Notes under the pieces: model-generated
The model's input: the letters and a program-made list of their open reading frames with translations, nothing else
The model's database searches: none
What the model was told of the DNA's origin: nothing
Translations under genes and position numbers: made by a program
In this document: positions 16,542 through 25,442 of the stretch, piece by piece
Numbering within the stretch: the stretch's first letter is position 1
How the letters are laid out: every line of letters begins with the position of its first letter
Assembly (NCBI GenBank): GCA_945903445.1
Contig: CAMDNZ010000026.1
Location: 1 to 43,161 of the forward strand
DNA: 43,161 bases
From: Bordetella parapertussis
Lineage (GTDB): Bacteria > Pseudomonadota > Gammaproteobacteria > Burkholderiales > Burkholderiaceae_B
Direction of reading: 5' to 3'

Positions 16542-17771
16542 TTACGGGCTGAGTCCACCCTCATGATCGGCACGAACGATGGTCGATCCGGCTGGTGCCT
16601 GATCGCCCAGAAAGAGCCGCGGATCGAGCGGTTGACCTGCCATCCGCACCTCGAAGTGAAGGTGCGGGCCAGTGGACCGACCCGACGAGCCGACGTCGGC
16701 AATCAATTGGCCGCGCTCGACCAGATCGCCTTGTTTGACGTGCAATTGCGACGAATGCGCATAGCGAGTCACGATAACGTTGCCGTGCTCGATCTCTACC
16801 GTATTGCCGTAGCCATTGAGATACTTGGCTTCGACCACGATGCCTGCGGCCGACGCATAGATGGGCGTGCCTCGGGGGGCGGCAAAATCCAGCCCTTCGT
16901 GCATCGTGGTGCGTCCGGTCACCGGATGGCGGCGCCACCCATACGACGAGCTCAGATACGGAAAATCGGTCACCGGCATGTAAGACGGCATACGCGCGTG
17001 CTCGGCGGCACGACGCGTGAAGGCATCGTCGTAAGCGCTCAGGACATCTTCGTAGTGTCCCATCGAGACTTGCAATCGATCCAAAGCAAGCGCTAAATCC
17101 TGAGCCGATGCGTCCGAGGCGACGCGATCGGCAACGACGGTATCCACCGGTGCCTCAGCACCCCGGCTGGTCGAACCTGCGAAATCCGACCACGACATGG
17201 GCAGCGCGCGAGCCCCCATCACAGGGCCGGCCAGATTCTTCGCAGTGCCCGAAGCGTCATCGTCGCCGTTCAAGTGTTCGGGGTTGTCGGCCAGCAGATC
17301 CTCGTCGCCCAATAACCCGGTATTCGACAGTCGCTCGCCCGTGCTTTCCAAAGTGGCCATACGGGCTTGCAGCGCGCCGACTCGCTCGGCCAACAGGCCC
17401 ATGACATTGGCGCGCTCTGCGACTTCCTGACTGCTCGGCGTGCTACCGGTCAGCGGCGCGCCCGATACGGCGGCGACGTTGGCGAGTGTCGGGCTGCCCG
17501 ACACCGGCGCACCGGCGGTCGATACCGGCGCAGAAGCGTTTGCCAAAGACGCGCCGCCAGAGGGTGTATCGGCAATGGCCAGAGCATTCCCGGCGATGGT
17601 TTGAGACAAGGTTCCAGCGCCGGGCGCGGGACTTGCTTCAGTAGGTGCAATGAAGGCGCGGTGCCCGAAAGCACCCGCAACTGCAGCCAGCGCGATAACG
17701 GCGACGGCTGCGAACCAGACGGTGCCGCCCGGGAGAGAGATTTCGCGTGCCCTGCCTGAGCGGGCATGCAT
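16542..17771 (-). CDS. Membrane-anchored M23 family peptidoglycan endopeptidase
   Basis: A 409-residue protein with a short cytoplasmic N-terminus, one membrane segment at about residues 17-38, a long low-complexity Ala/Ser/Pro/Thr-rich periplasmic region, and a C-terminal LytM (M23) domain. The zinc ligands are visible in HEGLDFAAPRGTPIYA (HxxxD) and GPHLHFEVR (HxH), preceded by YAHSSQLHVKQGD. All metal ligands are present, so it should cleave peptidoglycan cross-links. The ATG at 17771 is preferred to an in-frame TTG at 17816. It lies between lpxC and secA, divergent from the DciA-like gene. The exact cell-division or growth role is unknown. Confidence 0.9.
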   Translation of the reverse strand: MHARSGRAREISLPGGTVWFAAVAVIALAAVAGAFGHRAFIAPTEASPAPGAGTLSQTIAGNALAIADTPSGGASLANASAPVSTAGAPVSGSPTLANVAAVSGAPLTGSTPSSQEVAERANVMGLLAERVGALQARMATLESTGERLSNTGLLGDEDLLADNPEHLNGDDDASGTAKNLAGPVMGARALPMSWSDFAGSTSRGAEAPVDTVVADRVASDASAQDLALALDRLQVSMGHYEDVLSAYDDAFTRRAAEHARMPSYMPVTDFPYLSSSYGWRRHPVTGRTTMHEGLDFAAPRGTPIYASAAGIVVEAKYLNGYGNTVEIEHGNVIVTRYAHSSQLHVKQGDLVERGQLIADVGSSGRSTGPHLHFEVRMAGQPLDPRLFLGDQAPAGSTIVRADHEGGLSP

Positions 17772-17866
17772 AATGACTACTTTCAAACTCGAATCCTGTG
17801 ATGACAGCCGGACCAAAATTAGCCCGACCCGGCCGCACCCACGGTGCCACCGGTAATAGTACGGCC

Positions 17867-18295
17867 ATGTCGTGGCTGGGCCATGACACGCGTGCAGCGG
17901 GCGTATTGGCTACCGTCCGCCTTCATATTCTGATTCAACAAGCGCTGACTTCTGTATTACCGGCCCCACTGGCGGCGGCCTGTCGGGTGCTGGCCCTCGA
18001 TAATCAGAGGCTGCAACTCGGCGTTCCCACGCCAGCTCATGCCGCCAAACTTAGGCAGTTGGGGCCCACCATGGGGCGGGGCCTGAGCGAGCGCGGCTTC
18101 CAAATTGCCGCGGTCGAAGTCAAGGTACAAGCCAGCCTGCAGCGCCTCGATCTCGCGCCGGCACGTGCGCCCAAAGAAGCCGTGCCGCTGGACGAACCTG
18201 CGCTCTCGTCTTTCGAGACCCTGCATCGTACCCTGAAACCCGGCCCGCTTGCCGACGCGGTGGCCCGTCTATTGGCCCACCACCGGGCCGACTAG
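17867..18295 (+). CDS. DciA/DUF721-like protein
   Basis: A 142-residue protein with a conserved N-terminal domain and a C-terminal extension. Its place between lpxC and secA is typical of the betaproteobacterial DUF721 gene. DUF721 proteins such as DciA act with the replicative helicase in bacteria that lack DnaC (family knowledge). The core LATVRLHILIQQALTSVLP...CRVLALDNQRLQLGV fits the KH-like fold. The ATG at 17867 gives MSWLGHDTRAAG; an upstream in-frame ATG at 17798 would add 23 residues that overlap the M23 promoter region. Sequence identity to the family is modest, so the assignment is moderate. Confidence 0.65.
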   Translation: MSWLGHDTRAAGVLATVRLHILIQQALTSVLPAPLAAACRVLALDNQRLQLGVPTPAHAAKLRQLGPTMGRGLSERGFQIAAVEVKVQASLQRLDLAPARAPKEAVPLDEPALSSFETLHRTLKPGPLADAVARLLAHHRAD

Positions 18296-18368
18296 CCCAC
18301 CTAATCGTTTCATACCACTGCGAAATCAGCCTGAGACGACACAACGAGGTGCTTAATATAGCCTGCGC

Positions 18369-18400
18369 AAACGAAAACGCCGGATGAGGTTCATCCGGCG
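18369..18400 (-). terminator. Intrinsic terminator downstream of lpxC
   Basis: CGCCGGATGA (18378-18387) and TCATCCGGCG (18391-18400) form a perfect 10-bp stem with a 3-base loop. On the minus strand it is followed by GTTTTCGTTT, so it should end the dcw-lpxC transcript. It also lies after the convergent DciA-like gene. Confidence 0.85.
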
Positions 18401-18453
18401 AGTCGGTTGGCAAAACACGGCGCACGATAAGCGCGCCCATTGGCTGAAGTCTC

Positions 18454-19377
18454 TCAGGCCGTCGCCCACTCCTGCTGCCACGCCGCCGGCGCGTCGGCCA
18501 AAGAGTCGTAGCTGACCATTTCCCAGCAATCCTGCTGGGCCAGAAGCGCACGGGCCAATTGGTTATTCATATAGTGGCCAGCCTTGCACGCCACATACTT
18601 GGCAACCAGCGGCTTGCCCAACATATACAAGTCGCCGATCGCGTCCAGAATCTTGTGTTTGACAAACTCATCGTCGTAGCGCAAGCCTTCGCTATTCAAG
18701 ACGCGGTACTCGTCCATGACGATGGCGTTGTCCAGACTTCCGCCGCGCGCCAGACCCATAGCGCGCAGGGCTTCCACCTCATTGACGAAGCCGAACGTAC
18801 GCGCCCGGGCGATTTCGCGCGAATACGAATGTGTGGCGAAGTCGACCTCGGCGAAGTTGGCCGTCGAGTCAATCGCGGGATGGCGAAAGTCGATCGAGAA
18901 CGCCAGAGCAAAACCGTCATGCGGCTCGAGGCGCGCCCAGCGCGCTTGTTTGCCCTCGCCTTCGTGATATTCGATTGTCTTGGTGACCTTGATGAACTGC
19001 TTCGGCGCGTTCTGCTCGACGATGCCTGCCGAACGCAACAAATACACGAACGTGGCCGCACTGCCGTCCATGATCGGCACTTCTTCCGCAGTCAGATCGA
19101 CATGCAGGTTGTCGATACCCAAGCCTGCCAGAGCCGACATTAGATGCTCGACGGTGGACACGCGCGCACCGTCTTTTTGCAAGACCGTGGCCAAACGGGT
19201 ATCGCCCACCAAGGCCGCTTGTGCCGGAAGATCGATCACCTCGGGCAGGTCCACCCGGTGAAACACGATACCGGTATTGGCTTGTGCCGGACGCAAGGTC
19301 AGCTCGACACGACGTCCGGAATGGACACCGACGCCAGTCGTGCGGACTAAATTCTGGATCGTGCGTTGACGGAACAT
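18454..19377 (-). CDS. lpxC: UDP-3-O-acyl-N-acetylglucosamine deacetylase
   Basis: Zinc amidase for the committed step of lipid A synthesis. With ATG at 19377 the protein has 307 residues and begins MFRQRTIQNLVRTTGVGVHSG, matching the usual N-terminus and length; an ATG at 19398 would add 7 residues. Zinc ligands are H78 (TVEHLMSAL), H241 and D245 (VKHKILDAIGD), with the general acid H268 in CKAGHYMNN. It is separated from ftsZ by 322 bases, so it likely has its own promoter as well as read-through. A terminator follows. Confidence 0.97.
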   Translation of the reverse strand: MFRQRTIQNLVRTTGVGVHSGRRVELTLRPAQANTGIVFHRVDLPEVIDLPAQAALVGDTRLATVLQKDGARVSTVEHLMSALAGLGIDNLHVDLTAEEVPIMDGSAATFVYLLRSAGIVEQNAPKQFIKVTKTIEYHEGEGKQARWARLEPHDGFALAFSIDFRHPAIDSTANFAEVDFATHSYSREIARARTFGFVNEVEALRAMGLARGGSLDNAIVMDEYRVLNSEGLRYDDEFVKHKILDAIGDLYMLGKPLVAKYVACKAGHYMNNQLARALLAQQDCWEMVSYDSLADAPAAWQQEWATA

Positions 19378-19524
19378 AGGTGGCAATCGCGAAATCATAA
19401 AAAAACAACATACCTCACTTCAGCGCGCCGACCGGTTCCGGTCGAGTCATGCAACCGTAAAAAGAGGCTGCAACACTGAGAGGGCCTATTCTGTCTGAAT
19501 ACGGCGTAGCCGCATCACAAGTTC

Positions 19525-19530
19525 ATTGTA
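19525..19530 (-). promoter_or_regulatory. Candidate extended -10 promoter for lpxC
   Basis: On the minus strand the sequence reads TGTTACAAT: a TACAAT -10 box (one mismatch from TATAAT) with a TGN extension, which can replace a -35 box. No good -35 is seen. Transcription would start near 19518, giving a leader of about 140 bases. Confidence 0.4.
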
Positions 19531-19597
19531 ACAAACCTGATGCCAATCGGCCATTGCCGGGTAACGATCAGAAACGTCAAAGCCGTCCATTCCGCCG

Positions 19598-19650
19598 CTT
19601 TCCAAGGAGGTGGCCTTGGAAAGCGTGGAGGGAGGTGGCTAAAAAGCCAC
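19598..19650 (-). repeat. Tandem hairpins downstream of ftsZ
   Basis: CTTTCCAAGG (19598-19607) / CCTTGGAAAG (19614-19623) is a perfect 10-bp stem with a 6-base loop. Next to it GTGGCT (19635-19640) / AGCCAC (19645-19650) forms a 6-bp stem with an AAAA loop. On the minus strand they follow the ftsZ stop (19700) by about 50 bases. Neither has a T-run. They may terminate transcription weakly or protect the 3' end of the ftsZ message. The rest of the 322-base gap (19378-19699) holds the candidate lpxC promoter and no gene. Confidence 0.55.
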
Positions 19651-19699
19651 GATCGATTGTGGCGTCACAACATCACCATGACGCAAACTTTCGATTCGA

Positions 19700-20887
19700 T
19701 CAATCCGCTTGCTTACGCAGAAACGCGGGAATATCGAAGTGGTCCATGCCCGAGCTTTCCAGGGCCCGAACCTGCGCCGATGCCTGCGTGCGCGGGTTGC
19801 GCATCACCGACGGCGTATCTAGATTACGATAGTCGCCACCCTGGCTCTGACCCACCGGCATGTTGTCGGTGCCGGTACGCAGCAGTTCGACGGTGTTCTG
19901 CACCAGCTGCGGACGCGCAGCGGCAGCGGCTGCCGCACGGCCCAAACCTGTTGCAACGACCGTCACGCGCAGCGCTTCGCCCATGGTTTCGTCATATGCG
20001 GTACCGAAGATCACGGTCGCGTCTTCCGAAGCATAACCCCGGATCGTTTCCATGATTTCGCGGGTTTCGCGCATCTTCAGCGAACGGCTGGCGGTGATGT
20101 TCACCAACACACCGCGGGCGCCATGCAGATCGATGCCTTCGAGCAGCGGGCAAGCGATGGCTTGCTCGGCTGCCACGCGGGCGCGATCGGCACCGCTGGC
20201 CGAGGCCGTGCCCATCATGGCCTGCCCCTGCTCGCCCATGATCGTCTTGACGTCTTCGAAGTCGACGTTCACGTTGCCTTCGACGTTGATGATTTCGGCG
20301 ATACCCGCGCAAGCGTTGTGCAAGATGTCGTCGGCCGAACGGAAGCACTCGTCCTGAGTGGCGTCTTCGTCCATCAGGTCATACAGGTTCTCGTTCAGCA
20401 CTACGATCAACGAATGCACGTGTTTGGCCAATTCGCCAATCCCGTCTTCGGCCATCTTCAAACGCTTGTTGCCTTCGAACGAGAACGGCTTGGTCACTAC
20501 GCCGACCGTCAAAATGCCCAGCTCTTTGGCCACTTCGGCCACCACGGGACCTGCGCCCGTGCCGGTGCCGCCGCCCATGCCCGCGGTGATAAACACCATG
20601 TGGGCACCGTTTAAGGCGCTGCGAATTTCTTCGCGCGCGGTTTCGGCCGACGCACGCCCCTGCTCGGGCTTGGCGCCTGCGCCCAGGCCGGTACGGCCCA
20701 GACGGATCTGCACCGGCGCGTTGGTCGCTGCCAATGCCTGCGCATCGGTGTTGGCGCAAATGAAATCGACGCCTTGCACACCTGCACGAATCATGTGTGC
20801 CACGGCGTTACCGCCTGCGCCACCCACACCGACGACCTTGATGACTGTGCCCTTGGTCGTGTTATCCAACATCTCAAAATTCATCAT
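19700..20887 (-). CDS. ftsZ: Cell division protein FtsZ
   Basis: Tubulin-like GTPase that forms the division ring. The 395-residue protein has the GTP-binding VGVGGAGGNAV and GGGTGTG (105-111), the T7-loop region NVDFEDVKTIM, and a variable linker. It ends with the canonical C-terminal peptide (FDIPAFLRKQ) for binding FtsA/ZipA. Two adjacent ATGs (20887, 20884) are possible; 20887 lies 5 bases after a GGAG ribosome binding site. It is separated from ftsA by 130 bases, so it may have an extra promoter there. Confidence 0.98.
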   Translation of the reverse strand: MMNFEMLDNTTKGTVIKVVGVGGAGGNAVAHMIRAGVQGVDFICANTDAQALAATNAPVQIRLGRTGLGAGAKPEQGRASAETAREEIRSALNGAHMVFITAGMGGGTGTGAGPVVAEVAKELGILTVGVVTKPFSFEGNKRLKMAEDGIGELAKHVHSLIVVLNENLYDLMDEDATQDECFRSADDILHNACAGIAEIINVEGNVNVDFEDVKTIMGEQGQAMMGTASASGADRARVAAEQAIACPLLEGIDLHGARGVLVNITASRSLKMRETREIMETIRGYASEDATVIFGTAYDETMGEALRVTVVATGLGRAAAAAAARPQLVQNTVELLRTGTDNMPVGQSQGGDYRNLDTPSVMRNPRTQASAQVRALESSGMDHFDIPAFLRKQAD

Positions 20888-21017
20888 GATTACTCCCTCA
20901 CAAGTCCGAATTCAAAAAAACGATCTCTTTACCGCTTTCCATCTTTGAAAAGCGCCTCAAAGCCATCGCCGGTCTTGCCGCCCGCAACGGGTTTGAAACT
21001 CTTCCCCCTGCCCTTCT

Positions 21018-22244
21018 TCAACCCATGAACCACTCTTTCATGCGCTGGAGAATTCCCTTGAAATTGCCGGTTTGCGCGGCGACCTTGCGGCCTCGCACGC
21101 GCTGCACTCGGGCCTCTGCCAACAAACCCATGACCGTGGCGAAGCGCGGATTGCGCATCACATCGGCCAGGCTTCCGTCGTAATCGGGCACCGCCATTCG
21201 AACCGGTTTGAGGAACACGTCCTCGGCCAGTTCGATAATCCCCGGCATCTGTGCCGTCCCGCCGGTCAACACCACGCCGGAAGCCAGCAAATCTTCATAA
21301 CCCGATTCGCGCACCACTTGCTGCACCAGCGAGAACAACTCTTCGACGCGCGGCTCGATCACAGCGCCCAGCGCCTGACGCTTCACCAGACGCGGACCGC
21401 GATCGCCCAGACCGGGCACCTCGACCGTCTCGTCGGGGCTGGCCAACACCTGCTTGGCCACGCCATAGCGCAACTTGATTTCTTCAGCATCGGGCGTGGG
21501 CGTGCGCAACATTGCCGCGATGTCGTTGGTGATCTGATCGCCTGCGATTGGCAACACCGCGGTGTGACGGATCGCCCCACCCGTGAAGATGGCGACGTCG
21601 GTCGTGCCACCGCCGATGTCCACCAACACAACGCCCAGCTCTTTTTCGTCGGCGGTCAGACAGGCCAGGCTGGAGGCCAAAGGCTGCAAAATCAGGTCCT
21701 GCACTTCCAGGCCGCAACGGCGCACGCACTTCACGATGTTCTGGGCGGCGCTCACGGCCCCCGTTACGATATGCACGCGCACCTCGAGACGAATGCCGCT
21801 CATGCCGATCGGCTCGCGAATGTCTTCCTGACCATCGACGATGAATTCTTGCGTCAACACGTGCAGCACTTGCTGATCGGTCGGAATATTCACGGCCTTG
21901 GCGGTCTCGATCACTCGGCCCACATCGGTCGCGGTGACTTCCTTGTCCTTGACGGCCACCATGCCGCTGGAGTTGAAACTGCGGATGTGGCTGCCCGCGA
22001 TGCCGGTATACACGTCGCGAATCTTGCAATCGGCCATCAGCTCGGCTTCTTCAAGCGCGCGCTGGATGGAGTTGACGGTGGTCTCGATGTTGACGACCAC
22101 CCCTTTGCGCATGCCACGCGACTCGTGCTGGCCTAGGCCCAGCACTTCGAAGCGGCCTTCGGGCAAGATCTCGGCGACGACGGCCACAACCTTGCTGGTG
22201 CCGATATCGAGGGCAACGATCAGGTCCTTGATGTCACGGGTCAT
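21018..22244 (-). CDS. ftsA: Cell division protein FtsA
   Basis: Actin-like ATPase that ties FtsZ to the membrane. The protein has 408 residues, a normal length. It shows the phosphate-1 motif LIVALDIGTSKVVAVVAE, the phosphate-2 region GVVLVDIGGGTTDVAIFTGG, and VVLTGGTAQMPGI for adenosine binding. The C-terminus ends in a short amphipathic segment (LQRMKEWFMG) that fits the membrane-targeting helix. The ATG at 22244 lies 4 bases after the ftsQ stop. Confidence 0.98.
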   Translation of the reverse strand: MTRDIKDLIVALDIGTSKVVAVVAEILPEGRFEVLGLGQHESRGMRKGVVVNIETTVNSIQRALEEAELMADCKIRDVYTGIAGSHIRSFNSSGMVAVKDKEVTATDVGRVIETAKAVNIPTDQQVLHVLTQEFIVDGQEDIREPIGMSGIRLEVRVHIVTGAVSAAQNIVKCVRRCGLEVQDLILQPLASSLACLTADEKELGVVLVDIGGGTTDVAIFTGGAIRHTAVLPIAGDQITNDIAAMLRTPTPDAEEIKLRYGVAKQVLASPDETVEVPGLGDRGPRLVKRQALGAVIEPRVEELFSLVQQVVRESGYEDLLASGVVLTGGTAQMPGIIELAEDVFLKPVRMAVPDYDGSLADVMRNPRFATVMGLLAEARVQRVRGRKVAAQTGNFKGILQRMKEWFMG

Positions 22245-22248
22245 GGCG

Positions 22249-23076
22249 TTATCGTTTCTTCTGGTGTTGAGTTGAATGGAGTTTGGCCTTGGGGTCCGGC
22301 GGCGGTAACGGCGCCAACTTCAAGGCAAAGCCGTTCGGATAGCGCAGGTCGGCATGCAGGATCTGCCTGCCTTCGAGCCTGGCCAATGCCGGCGGCAAAA
22401 ATTGCACAAAACGTTCGATCCGCGCGGCAAACGGCAGCGCGCCGGGTAAGCCATGCGGGTCGGGCGCGTCGGCCCCCGGATCGCGTCCGAGGTCCAATGC
22501 CATGTCGTTGGACAAATGTGCGCGCCAGGCATAACGCGCACTCAGTTCGAGCTCGGTGACATGCAGATCGAGCGGTGCAAACCAGCGCGCTAATTCGGCG
22601 TAGCGTTGAACGACCAGCGACTCGGTACCGTCTGGGCCACGCAACTGCGGCAGATTGACATCGTCGTCTAAGGCACCGGTGTTCGCCGTAAACGACTCGC
22701 CCCAGGTATTGATCATCTGGTTGTCGTTCCACAGGCCCAGCGGCTGCTGCTCTTCGATGCTGATACGCAAGGTATCCGGCCACACCCGGCGCACCGTCGC
22801 GCGACGCACCCAGGGCGCCGACTCGAACAACTGACGCGTCGCATCCAGATCGATGGTGAAGAAATTGCCGCTCAAGCGTCCGGCCAGCGACGAGCGGATA
22901 CTGCCCGCCGTCACATAGTGCAGCGTCGAGTCGGGGGTCGGCTCCAGCTCCAAGGCCTGCACGGCGAAGTACGGACGCTGACCAACCCAGACCAACCCGG
23001 CCGCGACCATGGCGAGCACCGCCAACACGGCTAGCGTGTTGGCGATCAGGTTGATAGATCGGGCGTCGTTCCACAC
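22249..23076 (-). CDS. ftsQ: Cell division protein FtsQ
   Basis: Bitopic divisome protein that links early and late proteins with FtsL/FtsB. The 275-residue product has a short cytoplasmic part, one membrane segment at about residues 10-32, a POTRA domain starting near YFAVQALELEPTPDSTLHYV and continuing through GNFFTIDLDATRQLFESAPWV, and a beta domain with WPDTLRISIEEQQPLGLWND. The start is GTG at 23076. The tail is basic (HQKKR). A second open frame (22241-23074) over the same bases is only a shadow. Confidence 0.95.
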   Translation of the reverse strand: MWNDARSINLIANTLAVLAVLAMVAAGLVWVGQRPYFAVQALELEPTPDSTLHYVTAGSIRSSLAGRLSGNFFTIDLDATRQLFESAPWVRRATVRRVWPDTLRISIEEQQPLGLWNDNQMINTWGESFTANTGALDDDVNLPQLRGPDGTESLVVQRYAELARWFAPLDLHVTELELSARYAWRAHLSNDMALDLGRDPGADAPDPHGLPGALPFAARIERFVQFLPPALARLEGRQILHADLRYPNGFALKLAPLPPPDPKAKLHSTQHQKKR

Positions 23077-23088
23077 AGGGCGTCCTGG

Positions 23089-24039
23089 TCAGGCGTTACG
23101 GGCCGGGGCGCGCACTTTGCACGCAGCCTCGGACAAAATGGCAAGACACAGATCGGCATAGCTCAAGCCATCTGCGCGGGCCGCCATGGGTACCAGCGAA
23201 TGGCTGGTCATCCCCGGCGACGTGTTCATTTCAAGCAGCCACGGGCGGTTGTCGCGATCCAGAATGAAATCGGCGCGCCCCCAGCCTTCGCAGCCCAACA
23301 CCCGATAGGCTTGAACGGCGATCTGCCGGACGTAAGCCGCGACCTCCATAGGCAGATCCGCCGGGCAGTGATACTGGGTATCGTCGGAAAAATACTTGTG
23401 CTCGTAGTCGTAATCGCCGCCAGGTGCGACGATCTCGACCACCTGGAATGCGCGCGTCGACGGGCCTTTTCCCAACAGCGCGACCGTCAATTCGCGGCCC
23501 GTGATGAACTGTTCGACCAGCACCTCGTCATCGAACACGGCGGCAGCGGCGTAAGCCGTCGCGACATCCGAATAGCCATTAACGCGGGTGATGCCTACCG
23601 TCGAGCCTTCGTGCGGCGGCTTCATGATCAAGGGCAGCCCTAAGCGATCGGGCAGCTCGCGCAAAACGCTATCGGGGCCCAAGACCTCGAAGGCCGGTGT
23701 GGGCAAACCATGCTGCAACCACACCCGCTTGGTCAAAATCTTGTCCATGGCCAAGGCCGAGGCGGTCGGACCGCTACCGGTATACGGAATGCCCAAGAGT
23801 TCCAACGCGCCTTGCACCGTGCCATCTTCGCCATATCGGCCATGCAGCGCAATGAACACCCGGTCGAATTTGGCTGACGCCAACGCGCTCAAGTCGTTTG
23901 CGCCCGTATCAAACAAATACGCATCGACGCCTTTGCCGATCAGCGCTTCATGCACCCCGGTGCCCGACATCAACGAAACCTCGCGCTCCGCCGATTTGCC
24001 GCCGTACAACACGCCTACTTTGCCAAAATCCAGGGTCAT
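23089..24039 (-). CDS. ddl: D-alanine-D-alanine ligase
   Basis: ATP-grasp ligase making the D-Ala-D-Ala dipeptide for MurF. The protein has 316 residues, typical of DdlB. Motifs are VGVLYGGKSAEREVSLMSG, ALHGRYGEDGTVQGALELLGIPYTGSG, MKPPHEGSTVGI, and the metal/substrate end RADFILD...LLEMNTSPGMTSHSLVP. The start overlaps the murC stop by ATGA, and 12 bases separate it from ftsQ. Confidence 0.97.
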   Translation of the reverse strand: MTLDFGKVGVLYGGKSAEREVSLMSGTGVHEALIGKGVDAYLFDTGANDLSALASAKFDRVFIALHGRYGEDGTVQGALELLGIPYTGSGPTASALAMDKILTKRVWLQHGLPTPAFEVLGPDSVLRELPDRLGLPLIMKPPHEGSTVGITRVNGYSDVATAYAAAAVFDDEVLVEQFITGRELTVALLGKGPSTRAFQVVEIVAPGGDYDYEHKYFSDDTQYHCPADLPMEVAAYVRQIAVQAYRVLGCEGWGRADFILDRDNRPWLLEMNTSPGMTSHSLVPMAARADGLSYADLCLAILSEAACKVRAPARNA

Positions 24040-25442
24040 GCCAGCGCTCCAATCCTAGCGGGCACCCGGCTGATCGATCCAGCGCCCATCAATATCACCA
24101 CGTCGCCCGCGCGCACGAAATCCAGCAGAGCCTGCGGCAAGGCTTCGACATCCTCGACGAACACCGGCTCGACCTTGCCTGCCACGCGCAGCGCCCGCGC
24201 CAATGCACGGCCATCGGCGGCCACGAGAGGCGCTTCGCCTGCGGCATACACTTCGGTCAGCAACACGGCATCGGCCGATCCCAGTACAGCCACGAAGTCC
24301 TCGAAGCAATCACGGGTACGCGTATACCGGTGCGGCTGGAAGGCCAGCACGATGCGGCGATCGCTCCATGCACCGCGAGCGGCGGCCAGCGTCGCAGCCA
24401 TCTCGACCGGATGATGACCGTAATCGTCGATGACCGTGAACGTACCTGCGCCATGGCCTACAGGCACCGCGAAATCGCCCACGTGCGAGAAGCGTCGGCC
24501 CACGCCCGTAAACGATGCTAAGGCAGATTGAATATCGGCATCGGCCACGCCCAACTCGGTCGCGACAGCGATAGCAGCCAAGGCATTGCGCACATTGTGC
24601 AAGCCCGGCAAGGCCAACTCGATCTCGAGCACCGGCAACTGCAACTCACGGTCGCGACGCGCCACCTTGAAGCGCATCTTGGTGCCATGCGCCACGACTT
24701 CGTAACCATGAATCTGCGCCTCGGGCGTCAAACCATAGGTCGTGATGGGGCGCGAGACGAAGGGCATGATCTCTCGGACGTTGGCGTCGTCCATACATAG
24801 CACTGCGCTGCCGTAGAACGGCATCTTCTGCGTGAACTCGATGAAGGCGCTTTTCAGGCGAGCGACATCGTGGCCATATGTATCCATATGGTCGGCGTCG
24901 ATGTTGGTGATCACCGCCATCACCGGCAGCAGATTCAAAAACGAGGCATCCGACTCGTCGGCCTCGACCACGATGAATTCGCCCGAACCCAGCCGCGCGT
25001 TAGCACCGGCCGAATTCAATCGACCGCCAATCACGAAAGTGGGATCCAGACCGCCTGCGGCCAGAATGCTGGCCACCAAGCTGGTCGTGGTGGTTTTGCC
25101 ATGCGTACCAGCCACGGCGATACCGCGCTTCAAGCGCATCAGTTCGGCCAACATCAGCGCGCGAGGCACCACGGGAATACGAGCCGCACGGGCGGCGATC
25201 ACCTCTGGGTTATTGCCCGCCACTGCCGTCGATGTCACGATGGCCGATGCGCCCAGGATGTTTGCCGCATCGTGCCCTAGGATGATCTGGCAGCCCAACC
25301 CGGCCAAGCGACGGGTGACGGCCGACTCGGCCAGATCCGACCCGCTGACCCGATAGCCCAGGTTATGCAAGACCTCGGCAATGCCGCTCATACCCGAGCC
25401 GCCAATGCCGACAAAGTGAATGTGTTGAATGCGATGCTTCAT
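24036..25442 (-). CDS. murC: UDP-N-acetylmuramate-L-alanine ligase
   Basis: Adds L-alanine to UDP-MurNAc. With ATG at 25442 the protein has 468 residues and starts MKHRIQHIHFVGIGGSGMSGIAE, the standard N-terminus; the in-frame codons upstream do not fit. Motifs are the Rossmann loop GIGGSGMSG, the ATP loop VAGTHGKTTTTSL, the EADESDASF region and DDYGHHPVE. It overlaps murG upstream and ddl downstream, both by ATGA. Confidence 0.97.
   Translation of the reverse strand: MKHRIQHIHFVGIGGSGMSGIAEVLHNLGYRVSGSDLAESAVTRRLAGLGCQIILGHDAANILGASAIVTSTAVAGNNPEVIAARAARIPVVPRALMLAELMRLKRGIAVAGTHGKTTTTSLVASILAAGGLDPTFVIGGRLNSAGANARLGSGEFIVVEADESDASFLNLLPVMAVITNIDADHMDTYGHDVARLKSAFIEFTQKMPFYGSAVLCMDDANVREIMPFVSRPITTYGLTPEAQIHGYEVVAHGTKMRFKVARRDRELQLPVLEIELALPGLHNVRNALAAIAVATELGVADADIQSALASFTGVGRRFSHVGDFAVPVGHGAGTFTVIDDYGHHPVEMAATLAAARGAWSDRRIVLAFQPHRYTRTRDCFEDFVAVLGSADAVLLTEVYAAGEAPLVAADGRALARALRVAGKVEPVFVEDVEALPQALLDFVRAGDVVILMGAGSISRVPARIGALA

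Noticed and set aside
22241..23074. 277-residue frame overlapping ftsQ on the same strand
   Set aside because: Shifted by one frame from ftsQ; the ftsQ frame has the membrane segment and POTRA domain, this one has neither.
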